From Chryseosolibacter histidinae (GTDB taxonomy: Bacteria > Bacteroidota > Bacteroidia > Cytophagales > Cyclobacteriaceae): DNA of 64,000 nt. Of the stretch, positions 25,212 to 34,995 are shown piece after piece. The position numbers and the translations under genes are program-made. The notes under the pieces were generated by a model that was not told where the DNA came from, made no database searches, and was given only the letters and a program-made list of their open reading frames with translations. The stretch covers positions 1 through 64,000 of the forward strand of contig NZ_JAHESF010000013.1 of NCBI RefSeq assembly GCF_018598225.1, given 5' to 3'. The first letter of the stretch is position 1. Every line of letters starts with the position of its first letter.

Positions 25212-25889
25212 CTACTTTTCGATCAGCCCTCTCATGGAAGCGTAAGCAATGAGCTCCACGGTGTTTTTGACCTGGGCTTTCTGCACAAGGTTCTTCCGGT
25301 GTGTCTCCACCGTTTTTTCAGTAATAAAGAGCTTTTCAGAGATATCACGCGATGAATATCCGCCCGCCAGCAATTGTAGAACCTCCTTCTCTCTTTTCGA
25401 AAAGAACTCGTCTGTGCTTCGCAGGGTGTCTTCAATCCCCGCCAGGAACTTGTTCAGGTTCTTGAGCTTCTTGGAGGTCTCTTTGCAGATGTACTTATTG
25501 CCGGTATGCACAACCTTGATGGCGTGGATAAGCTCTTCGTAGCCCGCTTTTTTCGATACGAAGCCCATGGCCCCGGCTTTCATGATCCTGGCCACCCTGT
25601 CTGCATCGTCATAAACCGAATGGGCGAGCACTTTGATCCGTGGCGCGGTCTTCTGAAGCTTTTTGCAGATCTCAAATCCATCGGGTGTTTGCAGGTGCTC
25701 CATCGAGTCGAGGTAGATATCGAGTAAAAGAACGTCGATCTCTACGGTTTCGATGGCTTTCATCAGCTGGTCTCCCTGCTGCGCATCACCTACGATGTTG
25801 ATCTTAGGATCCTGCGACAAAAGGAACCTGATGCCGTCCCGTATGATCTTATAGTCTTCAAGGTGGAATACATTGATGCGTCGTGGCAT
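25212..25889 (-). CDS. NarL/LuxR-type response regulator
   Basis: Starting at ATG 25889 gives 225 aa beginning right before the first receiver strand (RINVFHLED). The frame extends to 25946 without a domain. The receiver has Asp-57 in IDVLLLDIYLDS and a Lys in VSKKAG (about 116). The LuxR-type helix-turn-helix (about 165-222) shows SKREKEVLQLLAGGYSSRDIS and LFITEKTVETHRKNLVQK. It is probably activated by the kinase encoded 20-40 bp downstream. The target genes are unknown. Confidence 0.92.
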   Translation of the reverse strand: MPRRINVFHLEDYKIIRDGIRFLLSQDPKINIVGDAQQGDQLMKAIETVEIDVLLLDIYLDSMEHLQTPDGFEICKKLQKTAPRIKVLAHSVYDDADRVARIMKAGAMGFVSKKAGYEELIHAIKVVHTGNKYICKETSKKLKNLNKFLAGIEDTLRSTDEFFSKREKEVLQLLAGGYSSRDISEKLFITEKTVETHRKNLVQKAQVKNTVELIAYASMRGLIEK

Positions 25890-26138
25890 TTCCAGTGGAG
25901 GTATGGTTGTGTAATTCAAGTGCGCGAATAAAAGAGCAAGATCCATAACATCATAAGATTCACCTTAAAAACAGATAAAAATCCGGGTTTATCCGGATGA
26001 TAACTCTTTACGATCCTGCCTACATTTGTTCCACGTTATGAAACGGAGACCTGCTGACTGCAGTTCATACCATTCCGAAAACAAGTGAGGTTATGACGTA
26101 TTTTTCCGAAGCAGCAATACCTCGCTGAAACTAACAAC

Positions 26139-26528
26139 ATGACAATATTTTACGCTGACGATGATCAAGACGAGCTCGACTTCTTTCGTGAAGCCCTGAA
26201 ATTGATCGATCCTTCCATTGAATGCGTGACTGCTTCCAATGGGCGGGAAGCGTTACAGCTGCTCGAGACCATCGGGACACCCGGTGTTATTTTCCTAGAC
26301 CTGAATATGCCCGGGATCGACGGCGAAGGCTGCCTGGTAAGCATCAAGAACAACGCACGCCTGAAAGATGTTCCGGTGATCATCTACTCAAGCACGGCCG
26401 ATACCAAAGACAGGTATATGTTGCAGGCAAAAGGTGCCTTTAAGGTGATCAAAAAGATCTGGGGCATTGCACAGCTCAGCCGCGAGATACATTCTGTGAT
26501 CGTCAGCGCTCCTTCAACGGCAAGGTGA
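26139..26528 (+). CDS. Stand-alone response regulator receiver domain
   Basis: The product has 129 aa consisting only of a receiver. Asp-7 to Asp-9 are the acidic pair, the phosphoacceptor is Asp-54 in GVIFLDLNMPGIDG, and the switch residue is a Ser in VIIYSSTA. The conserved Lys appears in FKVIKKIW. It has no output domain, as in CheY-like or Spo0F-like phosphorelay intermediates and in Bacteroidota regulators of kinase arrays. The gene overlaps the end of the convergent TPR kinase gene by 26 bp. Confidence 0.9.
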   Translation: MTIFYADDDQDELDFFREALKLIDPSIECVTASNGREALQLLETIGTPGVIFLDLNMPGIDGEGCLVSIKNNARLKDVPVIIYSSTADTKDRYMLQAKGAFKVIKKIWGIAQLSREIHSVIVSAPSTAR

Positions 26529-28422
26529 ACGTAAACCGTGTGCCCCGGTTCCGTGAGCTGTCCACCTGAATACTGCCGCCATTGTTGGCAACCATTTCTT
26601 TTGTGATGAGCAGGCCTATGCCTGTACCCTTCTCCTGGTTTGTCCCGCTGGTTGTAAAATGCCGGCCCGGCTGAAAAAGGTTCTGGATGGCAGGGGCAGT
26701 CATACCGATACCACTATCTTCAACGCTGACCTCCACGTGATCGTCGACATCTTTGCCGGTGATTTTGATAGCGCCTCCTTCGCGGGTAAATTTAACGGCG
26801 TTGGCCACCAGGTTTCGGAGGATGATCTCCACCTGGTTCTTGTCTGCCCAGGCCACCAGCTGTGGCTCCAGCTCATTGCTGAACTGCAGCTTCTTCGTTT
26901 CAATACTTTCCTTCAGCTGCTGGGCAACCTTGCCGGCAATATCGGCCACCACGATCTTCTCCGGTTCTGTCTTGTGATTGCTGAGCTGCGCTTTCGCCCA
27001 GTGCAGCAGGTTTTCGAGCGCATTGCCCGACACCTCGAGCTGATGGCCCAGCTTCGCTGAAAGCTGCACAAACTCTTCCTGGCTCAGGTGCCCTTCCCGG
27101 AAAAGGGCCAGTACCGAGCTGAGATTTTTCACCGGCCCGCGGAGGTCGTGGCTGATCACAGAAAACAATTTGTCTTTGATGGTATTGAGGCGCTCCAGCT
27201 CGGTGTTGGAGGTGTATAGTTTCTGGTTGACCCGCTTCCGGTGCATGCCTGTTCTGAAACCGATAAAGGCAAGAGACGCCAGCAACAGGATGATAAAAGC
27301 GAAAGCGATACCGATGTATTTTTGCTGCCGGATCACCAGCAGGTTTGCCTCGTTGATCTTTTTCAGCAGCTCCAGCTCCTGCTGCTTCTGGTTAAACGTG
27401 TAGGTTGACTGCAGCTGCCTCAGACTTCTTCCATTCACATTCGCCTGCTTGTCCTGCGCTATCTGGTGAAACTTCTTGTGGTATTCGAAGGCCCTCCGGT
27501 AGTCGCCGGTGGATGCATACAGAAGCGCATAGCTTTCATTGATGTAATCCATGGGATTGAAGAAGTCGTTGAACATGATCTTCCGGTCGCGGATAATGCT
27601 CACAGCACTGTCGAGGTAGATCTTTCCCATCGCATAATTCTTTTTGAGAACGTAGATCCTTCCCAGGTGCGCGTAGGTCTCGATCTCATTTTCAAACTCG
27701 GGGGTCTTCCGGATGAAGGCAAGGTTCCGGAAATAAAAATGCAACGCGCTGTCATATTTCTCCATGCGCGCATGGATGCTGCCGATGTTCCCTGCCAGGA
27801 TGCCCATCCAGGCCGTATCATTATTTTCTTCAGCGATCCGGTAAGCATTCCTGAAGTCGCGGATGGCGGCGGCGTATTGTTTCTGGTGGCGCCGGATGAG
27901 GGCAAAACCGTTGTAGCAATTGATGCGGGTTCTGTGATCGAGCGAGTCGCCTGCGAGCGCCAGCGTTTTTTCATAATACTCCGCGGCCTCCTCGTAATTT
28001 TCGGCTTTGTGCTGGACCAGCGCCACCTCGAAGCAGCTCAACGCCTGGGCGAGTTTTTTGTTTTGCTTTCCGTACAGATCGGCGCTCTCCATAAAGTACT
28101 TGATCGCCTCATCCATCCGCCCATCGGCGAACATCGTACCTGCCCAGCCATAAACATCGGGCAGCAGATGTTCGGCATAAGGCTTCTGACGTGCAATGTC
28201 CAGGATGTGCATCACCTCATCATTGCTGAAAGAAAGTTTACCGGATTTGAAGGCCGTGATCATTTCCCGGAAGGCCCGTTCGAAATCCTCCCGCGTATCA
28301 CCCTGCTCCAGCTTTTCAATGTAGTCGTTGGTGGATTGTGACATACCCGCGATCGTAATGAAATTCATGAGCAGCACTACGATGAAAAAAAGAGAGCTCC
28401 GGACCTTGCAGAAATCGGGCAT
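26503..28422 (-). CDS. TPR-repeat sensor histidine kinase
   Basis: The product has 639 aa. A signal-like N-terminus (about 1-28) is followed by several TPR units (about 85-330) outside the cytoplasm. One membrane segment (368-389), a coiled-coil linker and HisKA with His-425 (VISHDLRGPVKN) follow. The ATPase domain has RNLVANAVKFT, DSGIGM and GTGIGLLI. The architecture of periplasmic TPR sensors plus a kinase is common in Bacteroidota. No response regulator is in the same operon. The closest is the convergent lone receiver, whose gene overlaps this one by 26 bp. Confidence 0.92.
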   Translation of the reverse strand: MPDFCKVRSSLFFIVVLLMNFITIAGMSQSTNDYIEKLEQGDTREDFERAFREMITAFKSGKLSFSNDEVMHILDIARQKPYAEHLLPDVYGWAGTMFADGRMDEAIKYFMESADLYGKQNKKLAQALSCFEVALVQHKAENYEEAAEYYEKTLALAGDSLDHRTRINCYNGFALIRRHQKQYAAAIRDFRNAYRIAEENNDTAWMGILAGNIGSIHARMEKYDSALHFYFRNLAFIRKTPEFENEIETYAHLGRIYVLKKNYAMGKIYLDSAVSIIRDRKIMFNDFFNPMDYINESYALLYASTGDYRRAFEYHKKFHQIAQDKQANVNGRSLRQLQSTYTFNQKQQELELLKKINEANLLVIRQQKYIGIAFAFIILLLASLAFIGFRTGMHRKRVNQKLYTSNTELERLNTIKDKLFSVISHDLRGPVKNLSSVLALFREGHLSQEEFVQLSAKLGHQLEVSGNALENLLHWAKAQLSNHKTEPEKIVVADIAGKVAQQLKESIETKKLQFSNELEPQLVAWADKNQVEIILRNLVANAVKFTREGGAIKITGKDVDDHVEVSVEDSGIGMTAPAIQNLFQPGRHFTTSGTNQEKGTGIGLLITKEMVANNGGSIQVDSSRNRGTRFTFTLPLKER

Positions 28423-28510
28423 GTAGACAATATAACAAAACTCTCAAAAATGAACGAACATGAGCGTGTTTTTCTGGGGGTGGGTGGTTAGATTTTTTCA
28501 CTTCATCCGG

Positions 28511-28583
28511 AGTCAGGGGACTGGAAGTCAGGAGTCAGGAGAAGGAGTAAGGAGTAAGGAGTAAGAATTAAGGAGTAAGAATG
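28511..28583. repeat. AGTCAGGA/GGAGTAAGGAGTAAGAATTAAGG repeat, copy 1
   Basis: Purine-rich tandem words (AGTCAGGA twice or more, then GGAGTAA four times, including GAATTAAGGAGTAAG). The same vocabulary recurs at 41671-41718 and partly at 35285-35340. It is not self-complementary. It lies between the start of the TPR kinase gene and the end of the giant subtilase gene. Confidence 0.6.
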
Positions 28584-28601
28584 GGGCTCTTCGAGAAGAA
28601 A

Positions 28602-28633
28602 GTGTCCTACACCTGGACCTGGGTGTAGGACAC
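28602..28633. terminator. Perfect 12-bp hairpin after the subtilase gene
   Basis: GTGTCCTACACC (28602-28613), loop TGGACCTG and GGTGTAGGACAC (28622-28633) form a perfect stem. It ends 11 bp from the stop codon of the minus-strand subtilase gene. No T-run follows, so it may be an end-of-transcript or stability element rather than a classical terminator. Confidence 0.5.
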
Positions 28634-28644
28634 TGGGGTGGAGA

Positions 28645-31600
28645 TTAGCGAACCACTAATTTTTTAGAGAACCGTTTGCGGTCGATGATGACGTTTACCA
28701 TGTAGACGCCCGGGGTGAATCTTTCGTTGAGGGCGATGGTGACGGCGCTGCAGCCGGCATCACACCGGGTGATCTCAGAATGCACTACTGTTCCGGTCAT
28801 GGAAGTGATCTCGACCTGCCATGCGCCGGCAGACCACTGATCGGCATCCGTGGAGAATGACAGGGTGACGGATCCTCTTTCGGCGGGATTAGGATAAAGA
28901 CCTATTTCACCGATCGTTCCGCTTCCTTCCGATGCTCCCATAACAAGATCGCCTTTCGCGCTGCGGGCTGCCACGCCGTCAAGCCCTGGCGACAACCTGC
29001 TGCCAGGGATCGGCCCTTCAAACGTGCCATCGGGAAGCTGCCAGGCCACCGCCACGTGATCGTTGCCATTTGCCTCCTTGTGAAGTGCTTCGATATAGTA
29101 TCGTGAACCTGCCACCAGGTTTATCGCCACCGATTTTTGTGAAGGGTACTTATCCCACTGCCGCGGACGGGTGCTGGCGGAAACACTCGCGATCTTTACC
29201 CGCTTGGCGCGGTCTGTATCGGTGCTCAGCCAGAGCTCGCTGTTGTCGTCGCTGGCGATCCAGAAAGTATAGGTGCCTGTCTGGGGAACACATATATAAC
29301 CCCGGAGGCGGGCTCCGTAGTTGTTCTCGAAATATTGCGGTGTTTCGAAGCTCGTGATCTCGGTGATCAGTGCCGGCGGATTGTCTACCGGGATGGAAGA
29401 CACGGACGTGCCGGGTATGGCAGGCCAGAAATCCCACATCAGGGTACCGGTGCCAGCGCAGGCAGGAGCGACGATCTCTTCGAAGGGCATGAGCCTGTTG
29501 CCGGCAATGGGGCGCTCGAGTGCTCCACCAGGAAGCTGCCAGCCAACGGCGAGGTGATCTGTGCCCGTGGCTTCCTTATGCAGTGCTTCAATGTAATACC
29601 TGTACCCGGCCTGTAAGGTGATGGCAGCAGATTTTTGTGTTGTGTACTTATCCCACTGCCTTCGTTGCGTGTGGCCCGTTACGGAAGCGATCTTTACCTT
29701 GTTGGAAGGAGAATCATCTGTGCTGAGCCACAATTCACTCTGGTCATCACTGGCGATCCAGAAGGTGTAAGCACCGGTTGTAGGCACACAAAGATATCCC
29801 CTGATCCTGCTTCCATAATTGTCACCCGCATTGCTGGGTGATTCGAACAGGGAGAGTTGGCTTACGGAAGACGGCGGATCCTTCAACGGAATGACGGAGA
29901 CCGTTGTACCGGTGATGCCTGTCCATACCTCACGCCGGATGGTGCCCGTTCCTGCGCAGTGCTGGCCATCCACCACAATGTTAACGGTTGCCGAATCCAC
30001 TGCACCGAAATTATCGGTAGCCTTTACCTTGAGATCATAGTTGCCGGCAGCGACGTTGTTCCATCGGAAGAAATATGGAGCGGTGACATCGGTGCCGAGC
30101 TTCACGTTGCCATTGTAAAACTCCACCTTCACCACACCGCCATCGTCAGAAACTTCTGCTGCGATCTCAACGGATGCGGGCGCTGTGAAGTCTGCTCCTT
30201 CGGCGGGTGAAGTAATGGTCACCACAGGTTTGCTGTTCTGAGGTGTGGTAAAGTTCAGCGGGAAAAGGCGCACACCGGGAATGGGAAACTCCTGGCGTCC
30301 ACCCGGGATCTCCCAACCTACGGTGAGGTGATCGCGGCCCGTACCTTCCTTGTGCAAGACCTCGATATAATACTTGCGGCCAGCCTCCATATAAATCAGC
30401 GCCGATTTTTGTGAAGGGTATTTTTCGTATTGCCCCCGGTCAACGTAATTATTGAGGTAAGCGATCTTCGCCTTGTTAGCGGGATTCAGGTCCGTGCTCA
30501 GCCAGAGTTCGCTGTTGTCGTCGCTGGCAATCCAGAAAGTGTACTCACCACTATAAGGAGGTTGAATATATCCGCGGAGCCTCGCGCCGTAGTTGTCACC
30601 ATATCCATAGGGCGCCTCCAGGCTCGTCATTTCTATCACCGAGGTCGGTGGCGTATTCACGGGAATGCTCGCTACGGTTCTACCGGTAACATTGGTCCAC
30701 TCCTCGCGCGTGATGCTTCCGGAGCCGTTGTTCGTAGAGGGCAGCACATTGAACGTTATATCCAGGAAACTATAACCATGCGCAGGGTCGTTGGTCAGGA
30801 AATATCCATGGCGGCGTCCAAAACCCTCCCGGAGCTGCGTAGCGTCGAGCGTTACAATAATTTCCCGAGTCTCGCCTGCCGTGAGAGTGCCCTGCTGCGT
30901 TTCGATGGTCACCGCGTCATCATCGTCGTACATATAGAACGCAAATTGCACCTTGTTCCGCCCTGTATTGCTTACCTCAAAAGTTTGCGTGGTTATTTCA
31001 CCCTGCTGCACCTGCATGTCGATACGCCCGGGCGCGGTGAAAATGCTAAGCTCCTCCCACACCCTGATAAAAACAGGCACCTCGAGCGTAAGATCTCCGT
31101 CGAGGTCGGTAACGATCTTTAACGTATCGTAAAAAAAGCCCGGGCCGCCGGCAGACGCGTCATATTCCAAAACAATACTTTCGGAGCTGCGCACAGATAT
31201 GTTGCCTCCTCCCGGCGTGGCGCTCAATCCTGGCAGGTCGGAAATAACCTTGTAGTTGAATGGAATACCTCCTGTATTCTTCACGTCCAGCTCCATGGTA
31301 ATACGCTCGTCGCGATAACCGGTGGCGTTAAGCTGGCTTGTGGAAACCGTCAACGATCCTTCACCCGTCACGGTAACCGTTGCAGGCACCGTCACCTCGC
31401 TGGCCTCATCAATGTGCGCAACGATATCGGAGTGATAGGTGCCAAACCTCATCGCGGTGCCATCAATGCCGAGCGCAATGGCCGTGGAGCCGCCTGCCGG
31501 GAGCACACCTGAAACCGGCGAAGGGTTAATGTGTCCGGGAACGTGCTCACCAACATGCATGTCAAGCTCATCGATGTCGAGCATTGGACCTGCGCTGGCT

Positions 31601-34600
31601 GCCGTGCAGATGAAAGCCACTTCATTGATGGAAGGCCCGATGTTGTAACCTGTGAAAACTTTTTTATTGTTCACGTAAAGATCGAAAGTAGGAAAACCTG
31701 AGCTGCCATCGCCATAACTGTTGTGTTCTACGGCCAGGTCGAAATACCCCTCAGGGATCTCTGCGTCGATCCGGTTCCAGAGAATATCGTAATTCTCATC
31801 TGTAGACATTACATCGATGGTGCGGTCTGCATTGATCTGGATACGGGTGACCACATACGTCCAATGATCCTGCGGCACGATCTGCCATGCGGCACCTTCG
31901 ATGTCATCAAAATTGACCCGCATCGATACCGTTGTGATCTGCGGATATTCATCGGGCATATAGTCTGGCATCAGCGTGGGTGAGATGGCCAGCGTGGTCT
32001 GCCCGCCAACAACCGCGGTGCCCCGCAGGTGTTTTTGTCCGTGATCCGGGCGAGCGGTTTTCACTTCCCATCCTTCGTTGGCATACCAGCCCTCCTGGTC
32101 GTTCACGGCGCGCGCCTCAAAATTTTCAAAACCTGTTGCATACTGGTCTATCTGAACGGCAGCCGTGCTCACACCAGTTCTTTGCCGGGCTGCATCGGTC
32201 TGCTGTGTATTGGTCTTTGCTAGTCCTGGTTGTGATAGCAGGAGCGCATCCACTTTCGTGGGATCGGGAGCCGGACGGGCCTGATAATCCTCGGAAGCCT
32301 TCGCCCTTGCGTTCGTGGAAGATCGCTGTTTCTCCTTTTGGATGGTGGTAGACCCAAGTCCTTTGTTGACTACTTCAATCCTGAAATTTCTATCGAACGA
32401 TCCATTATTTTTGAGCACGAGGGTGCGCTGCGAAACAGTACCCTGTGCAATTGTTTCTTCAATGGAGGCGGGCGTAACGGCCACGGGAGCTTCGTTCAAC
32501 CCCTCACCTGCTACCGCGATTGTCAGCGTGGGATGCGCGGCATCGTTGGTATAGAGCGTTACCCTTTTGCTTTTTAGTCCGGGAGAAGCGGGTGAAAAAG
32601 TGATCGTGATCGTGGTGTCATGGAAGGCAGGGATGCTGAGGTCTCGGGAAAGACCCGTGGTAAACTCTGTGCTGCCTGTCTCTGCCCTGCTGATAACGAG
32701 CGGATCGGAGCCTGCGTTGTGGAGCGTGATCTTCTTTGAGGCCGAGGTTCCGATCTGCACGCTGTTGAAGTGGATGCTGTCCGGGCGCACCGAGGCAATG
32801 GGCGCATTGTTGTTGGTGACTCTCAGGGTCAGTGGTATTATGAGCAGGCTTCTTTCCGGGTCGTTCGACTCCACGCGGAGCTCTTTCCGGTAAGTGCCGG
32901 CCAGCAGGTTGGCAGCATCGAAGGTAACGGTGATCACCTGGCTACTGCCGGGCGCGAGGTTGCCCTGTTCCGGGCTACAGGCAGCGAAGTCATTTTCAAC
33001 TACAGCGTTGGCCAGGCGGAACTTGAGCGGGCCGGGTCCCGTGTTCCGCACTGTAAATGTACGGGTCGACTTTTGTGCGGTTTGCAGATCAACGGTCAGC
33101 AATGAAGGGGTTATCTGAATCACTGGCGCCTGCACTGTGGTCTTCGAGATAACATTGGAGATCGCGGAGCGGTTGCCTTCAAAATCAATTGCCTTCACGG
33201 CGAAATAATACAAGGTGCCGCCAGACAAGCCTGTTACTGTAAACTCCTGCTTGCTTCCCGCGGGCGCGGATGCCGGGGGATCGCTGACGGCCGAAGCCGA
33301 GCTGAAGTTAGATGCCGTGATGGGCGTCTTCGAATAACGGATGTCATAAGAAGCAACAAAACCTCCCTGGTCTGCTGGCACGGTCCATGACAACGTCTCT
33401 GTACCGATGTCGCTGTCCGTGATGGAGAGATTTGTAATGGCGGCAGGCGCGGTGTGATCGGTGTCGCGCAACGCTGCGCCGGCATTGAGCAGACCGCTGC
33501 CCATCTTTCCGTTGTAGGCAGGGTTGCCCGTATCCAGTGACGAAGCAGTGGAACGCAGCCGCTCCCTCACTGCTTCGGGAGAAAATCCTTTTTTGCCATA
33601 CTTCGAGACCACCAGCGCAGCAGCACCCGTCACATGCGGACAAGCCATGGACGTGCCCTGAAAAAAACCGTAGAGGCCCCCGGCCAGGGTGCTCAACACA
33701 CCTTCGGATTCAATGTTATCTGTTTCGCCTCCCGGCGCTGCAATATCAACCCACGTGGCGTAGTTGGAATACCACGCCTTGCCGTTCTTATGCGTTGTGG
33801 CTGCCACGGCAAAAGTGGATGCGTAGTAACCGGGATAGTATTTGTCCTGAGAGTCTGAGTTGCCTGCCGAAAAAACCACCAGCCCTCCTTTCATGGGACC
33901 GGTCTGAGCTCCTGTTTCATCCTGCCCAGCCTCAGCAACAAAATAATCAATGGCGTCGAGCACCGCCTGCTCATACACACCGGGGCTGATGTACCCCCAG
34001 CTGTTCTGGGAGATCACGGCGCCATTGTCGGCAGCATAAACGTATGATTCCGGAAATCCATCAGCTTTGAAATAACCGAACACGGCGCATGACATCAGCC
34101 TCACACCGTCGCCAGTTCCGGAACCTCCCGCCACACCTGCCACGCCGATGCCGTTATGTGTTACGGCCGCGATGGTACCTGCCACGTGTGTTCCGTGATC
34201 ATCGGCATTGATAGCACCCGTGTCATCTACAAAACTGTAGCCGTGCACGTCGTCAATGAAGCCGTTATTGTCATCATCGATGTTGTTTGCTGCCACTTCA
34301 CCCGGATTTACCCAGAGGTTGGCTTTCAGGTCGGGGTGATCGAGTTGGATGCCTCCATCGGTAACGGCTACGATCACCTCCTTTTTACCTGTGGTGCTCT
34401 GCCACGCATCGAAGAGCCGGATGTCTGCGCCGGGGGTTCCACCGGTCTGCCCCGTGTTGTTGTAATGCCACTGCTCCGCCAGCATGGGATCGTTAGAAGG
34501 GCCATTGAGGGCGGCCGCGGAAGAGAGGGATTCCGTGACCACCACCGGTCCGAAGTTCTCATGCTCCGAACCCACAATGACTTTTTTGTGAACAGGCTCC

Positions 34601-34995
34601 GCTTCTTCAACCTGGATGAGTGTTTGGTAAGCGGAAACAGCCTGCAAGACAGGAATGGGTGATTCGATGCGGATCTCATACCAGCGATGCAGCGCATGCC
34701 TGCGATGACGTGCTTCAAATTTTCCTGCGCCCCGGAAAAGGCGTCTGAATTGAGTCACCTTGAACCGCCGGTTAAAATCATCGAGAGAAGGAACGCCGGT
34801 GAGCACAACGCCCTCGGCTGTACGCACCATAGCCGAACGCTCCAGCGTGGTCGCCAGCGTCTCCGATACTTTGATGCGCACCAACCCTTCGTGTACTGCC
34901 TGACCGTTCTGACTCCAGGCAGTGGTAATGGCGAAAAATAAAATTGCAGATACAAGAATAAAGCGCTGCACGTGTAGCTTGTAGAGTTTTGTCAT
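28645..34995 (-). CDS. Giant secreted S8 subtilase with fn3, choice-of-anchor, three PA14 domains and T9SS sorting tail
   Basis: The product has 2116 aa. Signal peptide about 1-29; a propeptide-like region to about 165. The S8 catalytic triad is Asp-213 (VTDGGIQLDHPDLK), His-267 (DDHGTHVAGT) and Ser-449 (QGTSMACPHVTG), with oxyanion Asn-331. A fibronectin-III domain (about 517-615) is followed by DUF1573/choice-of-anchor-D-like domains (about 625-835). A lectin-like region comes next (about 950-1150, GFENFEARAVNDQEGWY), then further beta domains. Three PA14 domains (about 1422-1583, 1677-1838 and 1847-1995) share YTFWIASDDNSELWLSTD, with a bacterial Ig-like domain between the first two. The last 85 or so residues (LYPNPAERGSVTLSF to KLVVR) are a type A T9SS sorting domain. 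This indicates export through T9SS and cell-surface attachment. PA14 domains suggest carbohydrate binding. The gene is single. Confidence 0.92.
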   Translation of the reverse strand: MTKLYKLHVQRFILVSAILFFAITTAWSQNGQAVHEGLVRIKVSETLATTLERSAMVRTAEGVVLTGVPSLDDFNRRFKVTQFRRLFRGAGKFEARHRRHALHRWYEIRIESPIPVLQAVSAYQTLIQVEEAEPVHKKVIVGSEHENFGPVVVTESLSSAAALNGPSNDPMLAEQWHYNNTGQTGGTPGADIRLFDAWQSTTGKKEVIVAVTDGGIQLDHPDLKANLWVNPGEVAANNIDDDNNGFIDDVHGYSFVDDTGAINADDHGTHVAGTIAAVTHNGIGVAGVAGGSGTGDGVRLMSCAVFGYFKADGFPESYVYAADNGAVISQNSWGYISPGVYEQAVLDAIDYFVAEAGQDETGAQTGPMKGGLVVFSAGNSDSQDKYYPGYYASTFAVAATTHKNGKAWYSNYATWVDIAAPGGETDNIESEGVLSTLAGGLYGFFQGTSMACPHVTGAAALVVSKYGKKGFSPEAVRERLRSTASSLDTGNPAYNGKMGSGLLNAGAALRDTDHTAPAAITNLSITDSDIGTETLSWTVPADQGGFVASYDIRYSKTPITASNFSSASAVSDPPASAPAGSKQEFTVTGLSGGTLYYFAVKAIDFEGNRSAISNVISKTTVQAPVIQITPSLLTVDLQTAQKSTRTFTVRNTGPGPLKFRLANAVVENDFAACSPEQGNLAPGSSQVITVTFDAANLLAGTYRKELRVESNDPERSLLIIPLTLRVTNNNAPIASVRPDSIHFNSVQIGTSASKKITLHNAGSDPLVISRAETGSTEFTTGLSRDLSIPAFHDTTITITFSPASPGLKSKRVTLYTNDAAHPTLTIAVAGEGLNEAPVAVTPASIEETIAQGTVSQRTLVLKNNGSFDRNFRIEVVNKGLGSTTIQKEKQRSSTNARAKASEDYQARPAPDPTKVDALLLSQPGLAKTNTQQTDAARQRTGVSTAAVQIDQYATGFENFEARAVNDQEGWYANEGWEVKTARPDHGQKHLRGTAVVGGQTTLAISPTLMPDYMPDEYPQITTVSMRVNFDDIEGAAWQIVPQDHWTYVVTRIQINADRTIDVMSTDENYDILWNRIDAEIPEGYFDLAVEHNSYGDGSSGFPTFDLYVNNKKVFTGYNIGPSINEVAFICTAASAGPMLDIDELDMHVGEHVPGHINPSPVSGVLPAGGSTAIALGIDGTAMRFGTYHSDIVAHIDEASEVTVPATVTVTGEGSLTVSTSQLNATGYRDERITMELDVKNTGGIPFNYKVISDLPGLSATPGGGNISVRSSESIVLEYDASAGGPGFFYDTLKIVTDLDGDLTLEVPVFIRVWEELSIFTAPGRIDMQVQQGEITTQTFEVSNTGRNKVQFAFYMYDDDDAVTIETQQGTLTAGETREIIVTLDATQLREGFGRRHGYFLTNDPAHGYSFLDITFNVLPSTNNGSGSITREEWTNVTGRTVASIPVNTPPTSVIEMTSLEAPYGYGDNYGARLRGYIQPPYSGEYTFWIASDDNSELWLSTDLNPANKAKIAYLNNYVDRGQYEKYPSQKSALIYMEAGRKYYIEVLHKEGTGRDHLTVGWEIPGGRQEFPIPGVRLFPLNFTTPQNSKPVVTITSPAEGADFTAPASVEIAAEVSDDGGVVKVEFYNGNVKLGTDVTAPYFFRWNNVAAGNYDLKVKATDNFGAVDSATVNIVVDGQHCAGTGTIRREVWTGITGTTVSVIPLKDPPSSVSQLSLFESPSNAGDNYGSRIRGYLCVPTTGAYTFWIASDDQSELWLSTDDSPSNKVKIASVTGHTQRRQWDKYTTQKSAAITLQAGYRYYIEALHKEATGTDHLAVGWQLPGGALERPIAGNRLMPFEEIVAPACAGTGTLMWDFWPAIPGTSVSSIPVDNPPALITEITSFETPQYFENNYGARLRGYICVPQTGTYTFWIASDDNSELWLSTDTDRAKRVKIASVSASTRPRQWDKYPSQKSVAINLVAGSRYYIEALHKEANGNDHVAVAWQLPDGTFEGPIPGSRLSPGLDGVAARSAKGDLVMGASEGSGTIGEIGLYPNPAERGSVTLSFSTDADQWSAGAWQVEITSMTGTVVHSEITRCDAGCSAVTIALNERFTPGVYMVNVIIDRKRFSKKLVVR

